A stretch of 64,000 nt of DNA from Lathyrus oleraceus (taxonomy: Eukaryota > Streptophyta > Magnoliopsida > Fabales > Fabaceae), in NCBI RefSeq assembly GCF_024323335.1, contig NC_066579.1:239429475-239493474 (forward strand), given 5' to 3'. The position numbers were made by a program, and so were the translations under genes. Under the pieces are notes generated by a model. That model was given only the letters and a program-made list of their open reading frames with translations. It was not told where the DNA came from and ran no database searches. Shown here piece by piece: positions 1 through 11,940 of this stretch. The number at the start of each line of letters is the position of its first letter. Within the stretch, counting starts at the first letter, position 1.

Positions 1-1490
1 AAGGGTCCTATCAAAATTACTGCTGAAGACCTGGTGAAGACTGTTGCTGAAGTTAGAGTGCCTCCCATGATTATTACCACTCCTGGCCCTATTCCTTATA
101 CTTTTGATAAAGCTATACCCTGGAATTACGGTTCTGATGTTTATATCCATGGTGTTAAGCAGGAACCTTTGACTGATACACCTGTTACTGATGATAACCT
201 TGATGTTGATAATATTGTTGGATCTAGTAAGATCACCAGAAGTGGAAGAATTTTCTCTCCTCCAGCTACCTCAAAAAATACAGTTCTTCCAACTACTACC
301 TCCACTTCTGAGCCAAGTACTGATGCTCGAGGCAAAGGTCCTGTGGTTGAACCTGTGCAAGCTGAAGCACCGACTGCTGAAAATCTCTCTAAACAAATGG
401 AAGAAGTGTTGAAGATCATTCGTAAGAGTGATTATGATATTGTTGACCAGTTGGGGCATACTCCCTCCAAAATTTCCATGTTGTCTTTGTTGCTGTGTTC
501 TGAGGCTCATGCTAAAGCCTTGATCAAATTCTTAAGGACTGCTCATGTACCAAATGAAATTTCTATGGATCAATTTGAAAATTGTGTTGCACATCTGACT
601 TATGATAATGGGTTAGGTTTTTCTGATGCTGAATTGACTCCTGCCGAAAGAAACCATAACAGAGCTTTACATATCTCCATTGAATGTAGGGGCACTACCT
701 TGTCTCATGTGTTGATAGACAATGGCTCTTCATTGAATGTACTTCCCAAAGAGGTTCTGAACAAGCTCAGTCCTGAAGATGCTGTGTTAAGATCAAGTAA
801 TATAGTGGTGAGAGCCTTTGATGGTTCAAAAAGAGTGGTGCATGGAGAAATAGATCTCCCGATCAAAGTAGGCTCTCAAGTCTTCGATTCTACCTTCTAT
901 GTAATGGATATTCGTCCTGCGTACTCTTGTTTGCTTGGGCGCCCCTGGATCCACGGGGCAGGTGCTGTGACCTCCACTCTACATCAGAAGTTGAGATATC
1001 CAGTGAAGGGAAAGATCGTAACTGTTTATGGAGAGGAAGAATATATGGTCAGTCATGTGAATACATTTAAGTATGTTGAAGTGGAAAGTGAATATGTTGA
1101 GACTCCTTGCCAGACATTTGAAGTAGTTCCTTGGGTCGCTCCCGCTACTGAAGCTCCTCCTGTGGTTACCAGAGTACCTCCTACAATGACTTCCCTCAAA
1201 GATGCTAGAGCTGTGGTTGAAGAAGGTGGTTGTACTATTTGGGGTCAGCTTCCCGACATTCCTTACAAGTCTGACAAGTTTGCTCTGGGTTTCACTGCAG
1301 AGTCCCAGAAGGCTGTTCGTCGTGCTCGTGCTGTTCGTATCACCAATCCAGGGAACATGAAAGATCAAATCAATGATGTGGGTGACTATAATGAAGACTA
1401 CAATCTGGGTAACTGGATTTTTCCTACTGTGGGTGATGGGCTCAACAATTGGAAGACTGAAGACGTTATTCCTATCTCCTTTAGTCAGGA
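1..1490 (+). pseudogene. Z gag C-terminus and aspartic protease exon (partial)
   Basis: The frame is open from base 1, so the N-terminal gag domains lie upstream of the window; a start at 34 would be artificial. The segment carries the linker between gag and protease, with the conserved RSGRIFSPP stretch near 238-265, then a retropepsin-like domain at about 660-1010. The active-site motif at 718-732 reads DNGSS where copies A and C have DTGSS, so the key Thr is Asn here. LLGRPWIHGAGAV follows near 928-966, as in the other copies. The protease normally matures Gag and Pol in the virus-like particle. The frame ends at TAA 1492-1494, which sits inside the putative splice donor. Confidence 0.85.
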
Positions 1491-1723
1491 GTAAATACTA
1501 TTACTGTGTTGTTATTTTTAAGTTTGTAATTAAACTTTTAAGCCTTGTGCCTTACCCGGGGCACAATGGTATGCTTGTTTCGGGATGTCATTTCATTTGC
1601 ATACTTCATTCAATAAAAATCAATGGACGTTTCGTTTTCGTAAATATTGGGCTCTTTGTTTTTCTTTTATTTTATTTTCATCAGCTATGTGTTCTTACAC
1701 ACACCCACATCACTAAAATGCAG
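1491..1723 (+). other. Z intron between PR and RT (233 bp)
   Basis: The donor is GTAAAT at 1491 and overlaps the PR stop codon. The acceptor is ATGCAG ending at 1723 after a T-rich stretch. Joining the two sides keeps the frame in phase 2, the same phase as in copies A and C. A spliced intron at this place is established for Ogre elements; its use in this copy is inferred. Confidence 0.75.
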
Positions 1724-2395
1724 ATCCTCATCCACTCTGGATCCTGTTGATAACAGTTCTACTATTGCCAATTATAATTTCGAGAATCCGATCTATCAAG
1801 CTGAAGATGGAAAGGATGAAGATTGTGAAGTACCTGTAGAGCTTGCTAGGTTATTACAACAAGAAGAGAAAGTTACACAGCCGCATGAGGAATCAATTGA
1901 GGTTGTAAATCTGGGTACTGAAGTAGACAAGAAAGAAGTCAAAATAGGAGCAGGCTTGGAAAACAGTGTCAAAGAAAGATTGAGTCGGATGTTACGTGAC
2001 TATGTAGAGGTTTTCGCTGGAAAAATCAAGAGATGATATGGAATGATGAATGTCAAGAAGCTTTTGACAAAATCAAGAAGTATCTCCAAGAACCTATAAA
2101 TCTGATGCCACCAGTTGAAGGAAGACCTCTAATCATGTATTTGACCGTGTTAGAAAATTCAATAGGGTGTGTATTGGGGCAACATGACGAGTCTGGTCGA
2201 AAAGAGCATGCAATATACTACCTTAACAAAAGGTACCGACTGTGAAACAAGATACTCCCAGCTCGAGAAAGCTTGCTATGCTTTGGCTTAGGCTGCTCGC
2301 CGACTAAGACAGTATATGTTGAATCATACCACTTTATTGATTTCTAAGATGGATCTTATCAAATATACATCTGAGAAACCTGCTCTCTCCGGAAG
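1724..2395 (+). pseudogene. Z RT/RNase H remnant with RT core deleted
   Basis: The first part (1724 to about 2013) is the linker ahead of RT, reading up to the conserved FAW of the RT N-terminus. At about 2014 it jumps to the RT connection region, starting just before the WNDECQEAF motif, so about 0.8 kb including the YVDD active site is gone compared with copy C. From 2033 the gypsy-type RNase H region reads as far as 2225. A 1-2 base deletion there, at AACAAAAGGTACC, then shifts the frame and a stop follows at 2243-2245. The text stays recognisable to about 2395, where a second deletion begins. Confidence 0.8.
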
Positions 2396-3037
2396 AACAA
2401 CAAGATGATTGCTGAACTCTGCACGCAGTTCAAAATAAAACACCATAACTCTTCTCCGTACCGGCCAAAGATGAATGGCGCCGTGGAGGCTGCTAATAAG
2501 AATATTAAGAAGATCATACAAAAGATGACAGTAACATACAAAGACTGGCATGAGATGTTACCCTTTGCTCTTCATGGTTATCGCACTTCAGTGCGCACTT
2601 TGACAGGGGCAACTCCTTTCTCTTTGGTCTACGGAATGGAAGCCATGTTACCAGTGGAAGTTCAGATTCCCTCTCTAAGAATCATGAAAGAGGCAGGTTT
2701 AGACGAGGATGAATGGATTCAGACTCGACTCGACCAGATAAATTTGATTGATGAGAAGAGGTTGGCAGCTGTTTGTCATGGTCAGATGTACCAGAAACGG
2801 ATGATCAAAGCTTTCAATAAGAAGGTTAAGCCAAAGGTATATCCGGCTGGTGACTTGGTAATCAAGCGTATCATACTACCACAGGGTGATCCTAGGGGCA
2901 AGTGGACTCCTACATATGAAGGACCATTTGTGGTCAAAAGAGTATTCTCAGGAGGTGCCATGATGCTTACTACTATGGATGGTGAAGACTTTCCACAACC
3001 TGTAAACGCAGACATAGTTAAAAAATACTACGTATAA
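2396..3037 (+). pseudogene. Z integrase, C-terminal half
   Basis: Recognisable from NKMIAELC onward. The last acidic residue of the DDE catalytic triad (in MNGAVEAANKNIKK) is present near 2485, and the rest runs through to the conserved tail ending in KKYYV with stop TAA 3035-3037. The aRH domain, the HHCC zinc finger and the first two Asp residues are missing through a deletion of about 1.3 kb relative to copy C. The 210 codons from 2405 are free of stops. Integrase inserts the cDNA into the host genome; this piece cannot be active. Confidence 0.85.
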
Positions 3038-3040
3038 AAA

Positions 3041-3225
3041 GAGACCCGCTAGGTTGACTGGCCTAGGCAAAAATAAGGGCATCCCGGCAAACCAAAAGGG
3101 TTCGGGCAAAAATTAGGGATATATATAAAAAAATGTACACCCGGCAAGTCGAAAACCTGAAAAGGCGGCTTGGGCAAAAAAGGGTATCCCGGTGGATTGA
3201 AAACCTGAAAGGGCAATCCAGGCAA
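3041..3225 (+). other. Z 3' UTR stem-loop array
   Basis: Begins three bases after the INT stop. Four inverted repeats are visible: CTAGG 3049-3053 with CCTAG 3062-3066; AACC 3090-3093 with GGTT 3099-3102; CAAG 3145-3148 with CTTG 3169-3172; TGGAT 3193-3197 with ATCCA 3216-3220. Each is followed by a spacer of the type GGCAAAAATTAGGG. The loops of the last two hold CCTGAAA(A)GG mini-hairpins. The same arrangement with changed but still paired stems occurs in A, B and C. Role unknown. Confidence 0.7.
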
Positions 3226-3950
3226 AAGTTAGGGATTAAAGCGTATGACTATGTCTCGTTTGGATCACTCATGTAACTTCAACTGATGGTGCTACCTAAA
3301 TCAAGTTCAAACAGATAAAGATCAATCCAATCGTTTCTGTCTCAACAGCAGAAGATGAGATATTTGAAGATAATGGCAATAGTAGAATTGAAACTCAATA
3401 GGATCATTTTTCACATAGCTGTTTTCTTTGTTTTATAAAAACTTTACGACGAATTCCTCTTACTAGGATTTCTGTCTCCTTGTACAAACTTGCCTATGTA
3501 TAGGTCACTTTGTGATATAAATAAAATTTCATCTTTGAATCCAGATTTACTTTTACTCTATTTACATAAGCGAAAACGTCCATTGGTTGTGTTTAAATGT
3601 ATGTATGCTTTTGAATACGATTGATGTTTACCAGAAATGCATAAAATACAGTAATAGTATTTACTAAGGACGAACGAGGGTAGTAGTTCAACGAAGCTTC
3701 GCCGGTTCATCCCCACTACAAATCCCCAGTAGAGCAAATCTATCTTTATAGATACTTCGAATTACGTCTCCCCTTGAATTTATGTCCATCTCTTTTATCC
3801 TCAGTCGGGATACTCAGGAACTTATTCCTTCAATAGAAGTACGACGAACGAATACGGGAAGTGACAAATACTATACTATCAAACAAGAAGGGAACGAGTT
3901 CCTCATATTCTTCAGCAACGAATCGGGATTTATTTTCCCTAGCCAGCAGT
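3226..3950 (+). other. Z 3' UTR, non-coding
   Basis: No ORF of note. It includes short CCCCAGTAGAG-type motifs (near 3725) like those repeated in the 3' UTRs of A, B and C. No convincing polypurine tract is visible before 3951, which weakens the LTR start call. Confidence 0.5.
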
Positions 3951-5229
3951 TGTAAATAACAAACTTAATATTTTTCATATAACTCTTTTATTTTATAATT
4001 TGTACATTAATATATTTTAAATTCTTTTATTATTACTAATTTATTTTAAACTCATACTTTTCTAATAACTTCTAAAAAAATCTAACTTGTTTAACCTAAA
4101 ATAATTTCTTTTAAAATTCTAACCTTTTTATTATCACTTTATTATTATTGTTATTTTATTATTGCTTTATTACCATTGTTTATTTATTATTTTATTATTA
4201 TTTGCTTTTATCTATTCTATTTTTGCTTCATTATTTTCCTTATTTTAATTTTGTTTTATTTATAATATTAGGAACAAATGTATAGGTTGTAAATTTATTC
4301 TTTCTCGCCTGATTATTATGTATCTGTCCCATAGCCATGTAATAGTTTAGGAATTTATTTTTCTTGCTTTTATTTTTGTAAATATTTATTGCGTGGTTAG
4401 TAATTTAGGGAGTGCAAAAAACTAACTGTAAATAATTGAACTTAGAAAATTAAATTCAAGACAAATATCTGAAAATAACACTCACACACGTAAGTCGATC
4501 TTTGATCGCCATCTGTACTTCCTAGGGTATTCCTCTTGGTTGCCTTCTTTAAATGGTCAAGTCCCTCGAAAATAGGGTTGTCTTAAGCAAAGTCCCTTCA
4601 AACAGAAAAATCATCAAGTCCCTATAAACTTAAAAGATCAAGTCCCTACGAGGTTGCCTACGATATAATGATCTTGTCCCTTCGGTAAATATGATGATAG
4701 TCCCTACGAGTTGCTAAAGACACCCCTTATGTTGCCTTCATTGACCATACGATGACCCTACGCCCGTCCCTTAAACACATCCAAGGTAATGACTACCTAT
4801 TCCTTAATAATAGGGACAGTCTTACCATTGAAAGAATATACGAGAACACGAAAGACTTAATCTAGGGTAGGTATCTCATAGTTACTTGCTCACACTTTTC
4901 AAAATTACTTTTACACCTCACAATTTCTAAACTAGGCTTTGTATACACCCATACGAGGGTCATTACAAAGTACTTAAAGAAATTTTTCTAATCACACACT
5001 ACACTCTTGCAAACAAACATAGTGAGCTAAGTAACTAAGAGCCCATGGATAACCATGGATATAAAGGGTGCTAATACCTTCCCTTTGTATAACCTACCCC
5101 CCGAACTCAAAATCTTTTTAAGCTCTTTCCTGTTCTTTTATGTCCTTTCCTTTTGGATAAAATAAAAGTCGGTGGCGACTCTTGCTATCCGCAACATTTA
5201 ACTAAAGTCAGTTCTCCCACCGTGTTACA
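3951..5229 (+). repeat. Z 3' LTR (about 1.28 kb)
   Basis: Starts TGTAAATAAC after GCAGT and ends CGTGTTACA, giving TG...CA ends. Near the 3' end it carries two modules shared with the LTR ends of A and C: GGGTGCTAATACCTTCCC at about 5068-5085, and a copy of the PBS core, TGGCGACTCT, at 5173-5182. It is much shorter than the 4.3-5.5 kb LTRs of B and C and AT-rich in its first half. The target-site duplication cannot be tested because the other end is outside the window. Confidence 0.6.
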
Positions 5230-8041
5230 GGTGGTTTCCACCACCGTCCCCACGAGTTTGAATCTTGGCCTTTGGATCAAGCTTGCCAGATCTAATCTTG
5301 ACCATTGTGTGTTATGACTTTTTTTAATTCAGCATGTGACGCATTGACTAATGATTATGGTACGCGCGCGCTTTTAATCCATTGGATGTTGCCACGTCAA
5401 TTAATGAAGTCATCCAGCGCTCCAGATTTGTTCTCTTTTATTAATTTCTATTTTATTTTTCTTTTATTCCATTTTATTTTAAAAATTCATAACTTCTTTA
5501 TTTGGAATCACAAAAATATGGAACCAATTGCACAAAATTTCTCTTAAATTCTAGTTTCTAAAAATGAGTTTTATTTATTTTTGTGATTCCATTTAATATT
5601 TTTTGTGAATTATTTCATTTCTGGTTGTTTTTAATTCATTTAAAATACTTTTTGATATTCAAAAATGCCAAAAATATTTTCCTAACATCTTTGGATGATG
5701 ATGGATCTATGAAAAATATTCTCATCAATTTCTTAATTGATTTGAGATTTATTTGAGATTTTAGTCCAATTATGTTATTTTTCCTTATTTTTAATTGTTT
5801 AAAAATAGTTTCTGCTTTCAAAAAATGTTGAGAAATTTTGTCAAACCTTGTTTGACCATGTTAGACTTATGATGATCCAATTGGACTTATCCAAGTTGAT
5901 TTGAATTGGATTTGAAGTTTGACCTTTATTTGTTCATTTTATTTTATGTATTATTTTAATTCCAAAAAATACCAAAAATATGTTTGACCTATCTTGACTT
6001 CTCATCTTCATTTCACTTCTGTTTACTATTGATTGATGTTGATTCCATTCATGCTTGATCAATGTGTTTTGGTTATGTCTTTTGAATTTCAATTTTGGTT
6101 CATTCCATTTCCATCTTCATCTTTTTCTTTTTCTTTTGACCAATGAGTTAATGATTGATGGTTAGCCTTGACATATGGGAGGCTTAACCTTCTTTGATCC
6201 AAATCAAATTCATCTTGATCAAAGATCAAGTGAATTGCTTTGTGTCCAAGATAGGTTGCTTCTTGGTCAAGCAAAAAACCTAAATCCATACAAGGTCATT
6301 CTTATTTTCTTTTGGCATGGAAAGTCGTAGGAGCTTGGCTTACTAGTCATGGTCTCTAACCTATGTTTATTTGCCTATAGTTTTATTGACCGGCCTCAGA
6401 TAGGTGTGACTACTACATTAGTCCACTTATGATTGCTTAACATAGCGCTAAATTGCCTTATAGCACACTAACACTAACTACTAATTACTAACATTTAATT
6501 CTTGCAATTTACTTTAATGTAATTTAATTTCTTGTTCATTTAATTCATATTGTCTTTGCCCTTTGCTCACTTGAGCTCATGTTTATGTTTATGCCATTTG
6601 CCTTTTGCTCACTTGAGCACATTATTGTGTATATACTATTGCCTTGTGCTTGTTTTGTTTTTGTTTGTGTGAATCCAATCCAAAAGGAGAAAGAACTTAG
6701 AATTAGGACCTTACCTATGCTAAATGGAGTTTGAAGAGTAACTAGGCCTCATACCTTTAGAATGCTAAATATAGTGAATAGCAACTAAGCCTCATGCCTT
6801 TAGAATGCTTAATCTTGAAGATGATATGAAAGGACCTCTATTCTAAACTCACTCTTGTCCATTCTTTTTATTGCATTATGGAACTTTTTGATTTGTGTGT
6901 TCTTGTGTGATAGGGATCCTAAACTTGAGCCAATTAGAAGGACCATTGTCATGGACATCCAAGATAAGAGAGACAAAAGCCAATTGGAAGATTCCTAGGA
7001 GCTTGATTGAATATTTACTTGATTGCTTGAGTTAATTGCTTATTGCTTGCTAAGTCCAAAGGAAAGGAACTCTTGGATCATCTTTATGATCTCAAGAAAG
7101 GAACTCCAAAGTGGTTTTATTTCTCTTCTCTCGTCTTTGCATGTTTAGGACTAGCCTTTCTCTTATTCTCTCCACTCTAACCCAAGCTAAACTCATTTTG
7201 TGCAAACATTAACATTGTTTTTAAAATTAGAAACCTAGGCACTATGCCTTTGATTTTTTTCAAACTCTTTTCATAATACTTATTTTGAATTGAACTTTAC
7301 GTAAACTTTGACTTTATTTTGTGAATACTTTTCATTTGTAAATACAACTCACTCAAATTGTTTTTATGGTTCCAATAACCATTTGTGTTAAAGCTTTTCA
7401 TAAACATTAGCTATTAGGTTTGAGTTATCATAGTGGTTGATATAAACCTCACCTGTATCCTTAGTGATTGGACTATAAGTCTTCCATACTTATTATAGGG
7501 TGGATCCTTCACTAGTATGTTGAAGCTCTCCTCACATGGTGGATTTGTGGTTTTAGTTTGAGTTTTCTCCCTTTGATAACAAAAGACCTTAAGGCTTTTG
7601 ACTAATCAATTCACCAACTTATTTTGATATTTTTACCCCGAACTACGAGGTTTTGATCCTACCTTTGTGATGGTACGTAGGCAATGGGTTTATCCATTGA
7701 AACACAAAAATTGTAAATAACTTGTATATTCTTTTCTCATCTCCCCAATCATGTTTGCACAAATATTTTCACAAATACCAACCTACCATACAACATTTGC
7801 AAAAAGGGATCCCTTAGAGTACTAAGGATGTTTTGGGTGCTTAAAACCTTCCCATTGCATAACCAACCCCCTTACCTAGATCTCTGACATTTTTATTAGT
7901 TTTTGATTTGATAAAAATTCTCGGTTTTTGTTCGCTTTCTAACCTTTCCTTTGGATAAATAGAAGTGCGGTGGCGACTCGAATTGTATGATTTACTTTTG
8001 ATTTAGTCAATAAATCTAAAGGTAACGAATACCCCGCTACA
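5230..8041 (+). repeat. A 5' LTR, 5'-truncated
   Basis: The 3' end is clear: it stops at CCGCTACA, 6 bases before the PBS, exactly as in B. From about 7000 on it aligns by eye with B 21650-22189, but it retains about 440 bp near the end that B lacks (between CTTAGTGAT and AGAAGTGCGG). No TGTAAGACC-like LTR start is visible, and the text near 5340 resembles positions about 1.9 kb into B's LTR, so roughly the first third is probably missing. A conserved module lies near 7838 (GGGTGCTTAAAACCTTCCC) and a PBS-like 9-mer TGGCGACTC at 7971-7979. No gene seen; the small ORFs here are not conserved. Confidence 0.65.
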
Positions 8042-8047
8042 GAAAAG

Positions 8048-8065
8048 TGGCGACTCTGCTGGGGA
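8048..8065 (+). other. A primer-binding site
   Basis: TGGCGACTCTGCTGGGGA, six bases after the LTR end. The identical 18-mer follows the 5' LTRs of B and C. The first bases complement a tRNA ending GAGTCGCCA, consistent with the tRNA-Arg primer known for Ogre elements. Confidence 0.85.
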
Positions 8066-8966
8066 TTCATGTTGCTTCCTAGCGGGTTTAGCCTACTTTT
8101 TGTTTTGTTGTATTGTATGTTTATATTTTGTGACATATTTTTCTGCAAATTTGGGATGACTGTATTGTTTGTAATGTATGAATTGCTTGATATATCAATT
8201 GCTTGTGTGCTTGGTGGTCTCTTGTGAGATGAGTTCTATACCCGAACTCGAGTGCACTTATGATAGGAGAGTGGCATAGTCTTGTTGACTTGTGTGGAGT
8301 TATTCCTTAGCAAGTTGACTTGCAAGCCCATTCACTTGGTGGAGGTTATGTTGGGATCAATAATGTCACACGAGTAGTCGTGGTTAGGCATTACTCTTTC
8401 CAATATATGCCTTAGAAGCCAAGGACCTTAGATTACCTAGCCCATCTTGGCCTATTTTAGGACGTAGTGCGAAGGTCGTTCAAGTGTAAGATTTGATACG
8501 ATTGTTACGCGATACTACACTCATAAGAGTCTCTCTTGAGAATATTTTTGGAATACGAGCAGTCGTTTATCCGACAATATCTGAAAGATGGGATGATGAC
8601 TATGGGAACCTCTTGTAGAACATGATTGTCAGGTTTAACCATAGTACACTCCCTTTGGGTGGTTCCTAACCAAGACTCCATGCTCGTGACTTGCAACAAA
8701 CCCTTGATTCGCGGTTGATCCGTTCTCGTATACCCTTAATATCAATGGAACTTGGGTGTTGATAAGGTGTAAACCATAATCCACCAAAATGGATGATTGA
8801 TATTAAGGATGACTTGATCCATCCCGTGACCTTTGTATGGTGTGACTTGCTTGATCCTTGAGAGTGATTGTTGCATCCATGCATTCATGCATTCATTTGC
8901 ATCCATATCATCAACAATGAGAAAATTTTCAAGGAACTTAAGAGGTCTTTTTGCAAATTTTCAAAC
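8066..8966 (+). other. A untranslated leader
   Basis: Aligns with B 22214-23097 almost throughout, for example CCCGAACTCGAGTGCAC and the block ending in repeated CATTCATGCATTC before ORF1. No conserved ORF. It probably holds packaging signals, which I cannot identify. Confidence 0.6.
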
Positions 8967-10208
8967 ATGGATAAGCAAAGAAGGAATAAGAAGAAGTACA
9001 GTTTCAGACAACCCGACTTGAAAGAGTTAAGGAGTTTGACATCCTATGTATTAGATCCCTTGGAGTTCAAAGCTCGCCATGGGAAGCTTCTGTCTATTCT
9101 TGCTACTCAGGTGGATGAAGGTCTGATGAGTGTGTTGGTGCAGTTCTATGATCCCTTGTACCGCTGCTTCACTTTTTCGGATTTCCAACTTTTGCCTACG
9201 CTTGAGGAGTATGCCTATCTTGTGGGTATACCTATCTTAGATCAGTTGCCGTTCAGTGGCTTGGAGAGAGTTCCTTATTCCCAAGAGATTGCTGATCTGT
9301 TGCATATAGATGAATCTATTATTGGTGCTCATATGACTACCAAAGGTGGAATTCAAGGTCTCCCATCTGATTTCCTCATTGATCAAGCTACTTATTTTGG
9401 GAAGGCCATGAGTGAGGACACATTTGAGGCCATATTTGTACTTCTCATCTATGGGCTAGTGTTATTCCCCAACATCGACAACTTTGTGGATATGAATGCT
9501 ATTAGGATTTTCTCTGCTCTTAATCCCGTTCCTACTCTGTTGGGTGACACTTATTTCTCTTTGCATATGAGGAATGCAAAGGGTGGTGGTACCCTTGTGT
9601 GCTCTTTGCCTCTGTTGTACAAATGGTTTATTTTGCACTTGCCATAGACGCTCGCCTTCAAGAAGAACAAAGGATGTCTACGGTGGTCCACGAGGCTTAT
9701 GTATCTCATAATGATGATATCTTTTGGTATAACCGTGTATATGATGGTGTGCAAATTATTGACTCTTGTGGTGAATTCTCCAATGTGCCTCTTCTTGGTA
9801 CATGTGGTGGGATTAACTACAACCCCGTTTTGGCACGTCGTCAGCTTGGGTTCCCCTTAAAGGATAAACCTAATAACATTTTGTTAGAAGGTGTGTTCTT
9901 TCAAGAGGGTAAAGATCCCTAAAACTTGAAGGGCAGGATGGTTCGCGCTTGGCGCAAGATTCATAGGAAGGGAAGGAAAGAGCTCGGTCCAAAGAATTGT
10001 ATCGCTTTGGAACCCTACACCTTGTGGGTGAGGAAGAGAGCTGCTGAGTACCGCATGCCCTATGATTACCTGAGACCTACACCTATGGTTATGGCTGGGC
10101 CTTCAATCCTCCCTAACCAAGGAGTAGACGAGTTGAGAGATGAAGACCGTTCGCGTGCTTGGGTCTGTGAGCGAGAGGAGCTACTTCAGCAACTTAGAGA
10201 TAAGGATG
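8967..10208 (+). pseudogene. A ORF1, first part (unknown function)
   Basis: ORF1 of Ogre elements lies upstream of gag and has no proven function; the core may correspond to a plant domain of unknown function, but I cannot test that. The ATG at 8967 is chosen because conservation with B (start 23098) begins there. A basic N-terminus (KQRRNKKK) is followed by a globular core with LPTLEEYAYLVGIP and LLGDTYFSLHMRN motifs. Damage relative to B: CAG to TAG at 9645-9647, a one-base deletion near 9709 (CTCATAAT for CTCACTAAT), and CAA to TAA at 9920-9922. The frame runs to 10208 and is then split by a solo LTR; it resumes at 11941. Confidence 0.8.
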
Positions 10209-11935
10209 TGATGCGTGTGCTTTCGCAAGTATACGAACACGTCAGAGTAATATAAAAGATTGTCGAATCCACAGAGACCAAGTGTCAATCTATCGTTATC
10301 TATTATTATGGTGTTTATCAAATGCAATCGAAATACGTGTTTTTAGAGTGTGCAGTGAAAAGTAAAGTATTGAATGAAGTTCAATTAATAAAGACAGGGT
10401 CGAATGTAATTCACATAATCAATTAATAATCCAAGTACTTGCTAATAGAACTACTTATGGGCAATGTTTCCTACTTTGAAAAGAACTAATTTAACAGGAA
10501 CTGTCGCTTTCGTGTATTCAGAACCGAGTTGTACTCCCTAATCAAACCCTCTTATTGTCACTTATAAAAAGGCGCGCATTGCATTAGAGTAGTAAACCTA
10601 TTTTTAAGAAATATAGTGTCTTGACTAAGTTGAAAAGTATTATAACCTGGATTTCTTAACCAAAAGAGGTTCTCACGAACCAGACTCTAAACTTATAAAC
10701 GCATCCGAAAATAGTTTTAAAATCTCTTTTCTTCTTAAATTAAAAACTCCTAATGAACTAAACAAAGCGCTTTCGCTGTTTTTGAAATAGTTAAAAACAA
10801 TTAAGTTTAGATAGGCGTTGGACGACTTTCGATCTTACCCAACGGAATTGAAGTGCGGGAAAACTTAAGTTGAAAGTTAAAATAGCCCTTAAGTGCTTCT
10901 ACGAACAATTGTACGGATTATTGGTTCAATTACGATCCTTACATTCTAACCTTATAAATTTAGTTAGACATGGTAAAGTAAAAGTGCATTAATTTAAATA
11001 AAAGTAGCGCGAGTGCGGAAAGTAAATAAAAGTAGTGCGAGTGCGGGTAATAAATAAAAGTAAAGCGAGTGCGGGAAATAAATAAAAGTAAAGCGAGTGC
11101 GGGAAATAAATAAAAGTAAAGCGAGTGCGAGGAAATAAATAATTTAAAGCGAGTGCGAGGAAATAAATAATTTAAAGCGAGTGCGAGGAAATAAATAATT
11201 TAAAGCGAGTGCAAGGAAATAAATAAAAGTAAGGCGAGTGCGGGTAAATAAATAAGATAAAGACAATTAATAAAAACCTAATTCAATCGGAGGGTTGAGT
11301 AAATTGCAAAGCGGAAATGAAAATGGCGGCAGGATTAACTTCCTTCCAAAGTGCTCCAAACTCGATTACAGACTCTATCACAGACTCGATTACACAATTG
11401 TGGTAACACTCCAATACAAAGCGGTTACCATTTTAAAATACTGAATATATGCCTAAGTGAAACAAAGTTGCTCTGAGTTTGCCTCTGTTCTAAGTTTGGA
11501 TGATTGTAAAAGTGATTTCGAGTTTCTATTTATAAGCAAGTAAAAAGATGGAAATGACAAGGATGCCCTTCAACTTGAAAATGGGAGGGAAAACTTTTCC
11601 TCTTGTGGCGCCCGCCACAAGGCCATGGCGCCCGCAACAAGGCCAATCTGAGGCGCCTTAGTGGAAGTAGTGGGGAACGTGGCAGTTGAGGGAGGTTGAG
11701 CTTGGACACGTCATGGCAGGGTCTATGGCGCCAGCCATGGGGGAAGCCACAAGTACAAAATGCTGAATTTTAGGGTTTTTGACTCTTTTTCGCTCCTTTT
11801 CTCGATCGGGGCTCCGATTAAAGTAAAAACCCAAAAACAAAGAAAAACATAGTAATATCACAACAAAATAGCAATAAAACAACTAAAATGCATGTGAAAT
11901 CGGAGTCGAAAATACGGTAAATTTCAGTGTTATCA
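10209..11935 (-). repeat. Solo LTR in A ORF1 (1727 bp)
   Basis: The insert has TG...CA ends (plus strand TGATGCGTGT ... GTGTTATCA) and a perfect 5-bp target-site duplication GGATG at 10204-10208 and 11936-11940. Removing it with one GGATG restores the ORF1 frame. The reading TGATAACACTG from the right end suggests the element is on the minus strand. No internal domain is present, so it is a solo LTR left by LTR-LTR recombination. Its family is not identified; it is not an Ogre LTR of the A/B/C type. Confidence 0.85.
10998..11252. repeat. Tandem repeat inside solo LTR (about 25-32 bp units)
   Basis: About nine units of the type AAATAAAAGTAAAGCGAGTGCGGG, with variants containing AATTTAAAGCGAGTGCGAGG. 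Unit length varies between about 25 and 32 bp. Confidence 0.75.
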
Positions 11936-11940
11936 GGATG

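Larger units (their letters stand above)
1..5229 (+). mobile_element. Ogre-like Ty3/gypsy fragment Z (3' part)
   Basis: Sequence seen: gag C-terminus and protease, a short intron, a pol region with two internal deletions, the integrase C-terminal half, a 3' UTR with stem-loops, and a short 3' LTR. The 5' part lies outside the window. The order and protein motifs match Tat/Ogre elements, and the protein segments resemble element C more closely than A or B. Both pol deletions remove catalytic segments, so the copy cannot be autonomous. It abuts the truncated 5' LTR of element A near 5230; I cannot tell whether that junction is an insertion edge or a deletion scar. Confidence 0.85.

Noticed and set aside
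3951..8041. One 4.1-kb LTR of element A spanning 3951-8041
   Set aside because: A complete LTR-type end with its own PBS-like motif and TTACA terminus occurs at 5229, and B-like LTR text starts after it; two LTRs fit better, though the 5230 border is uncertain.
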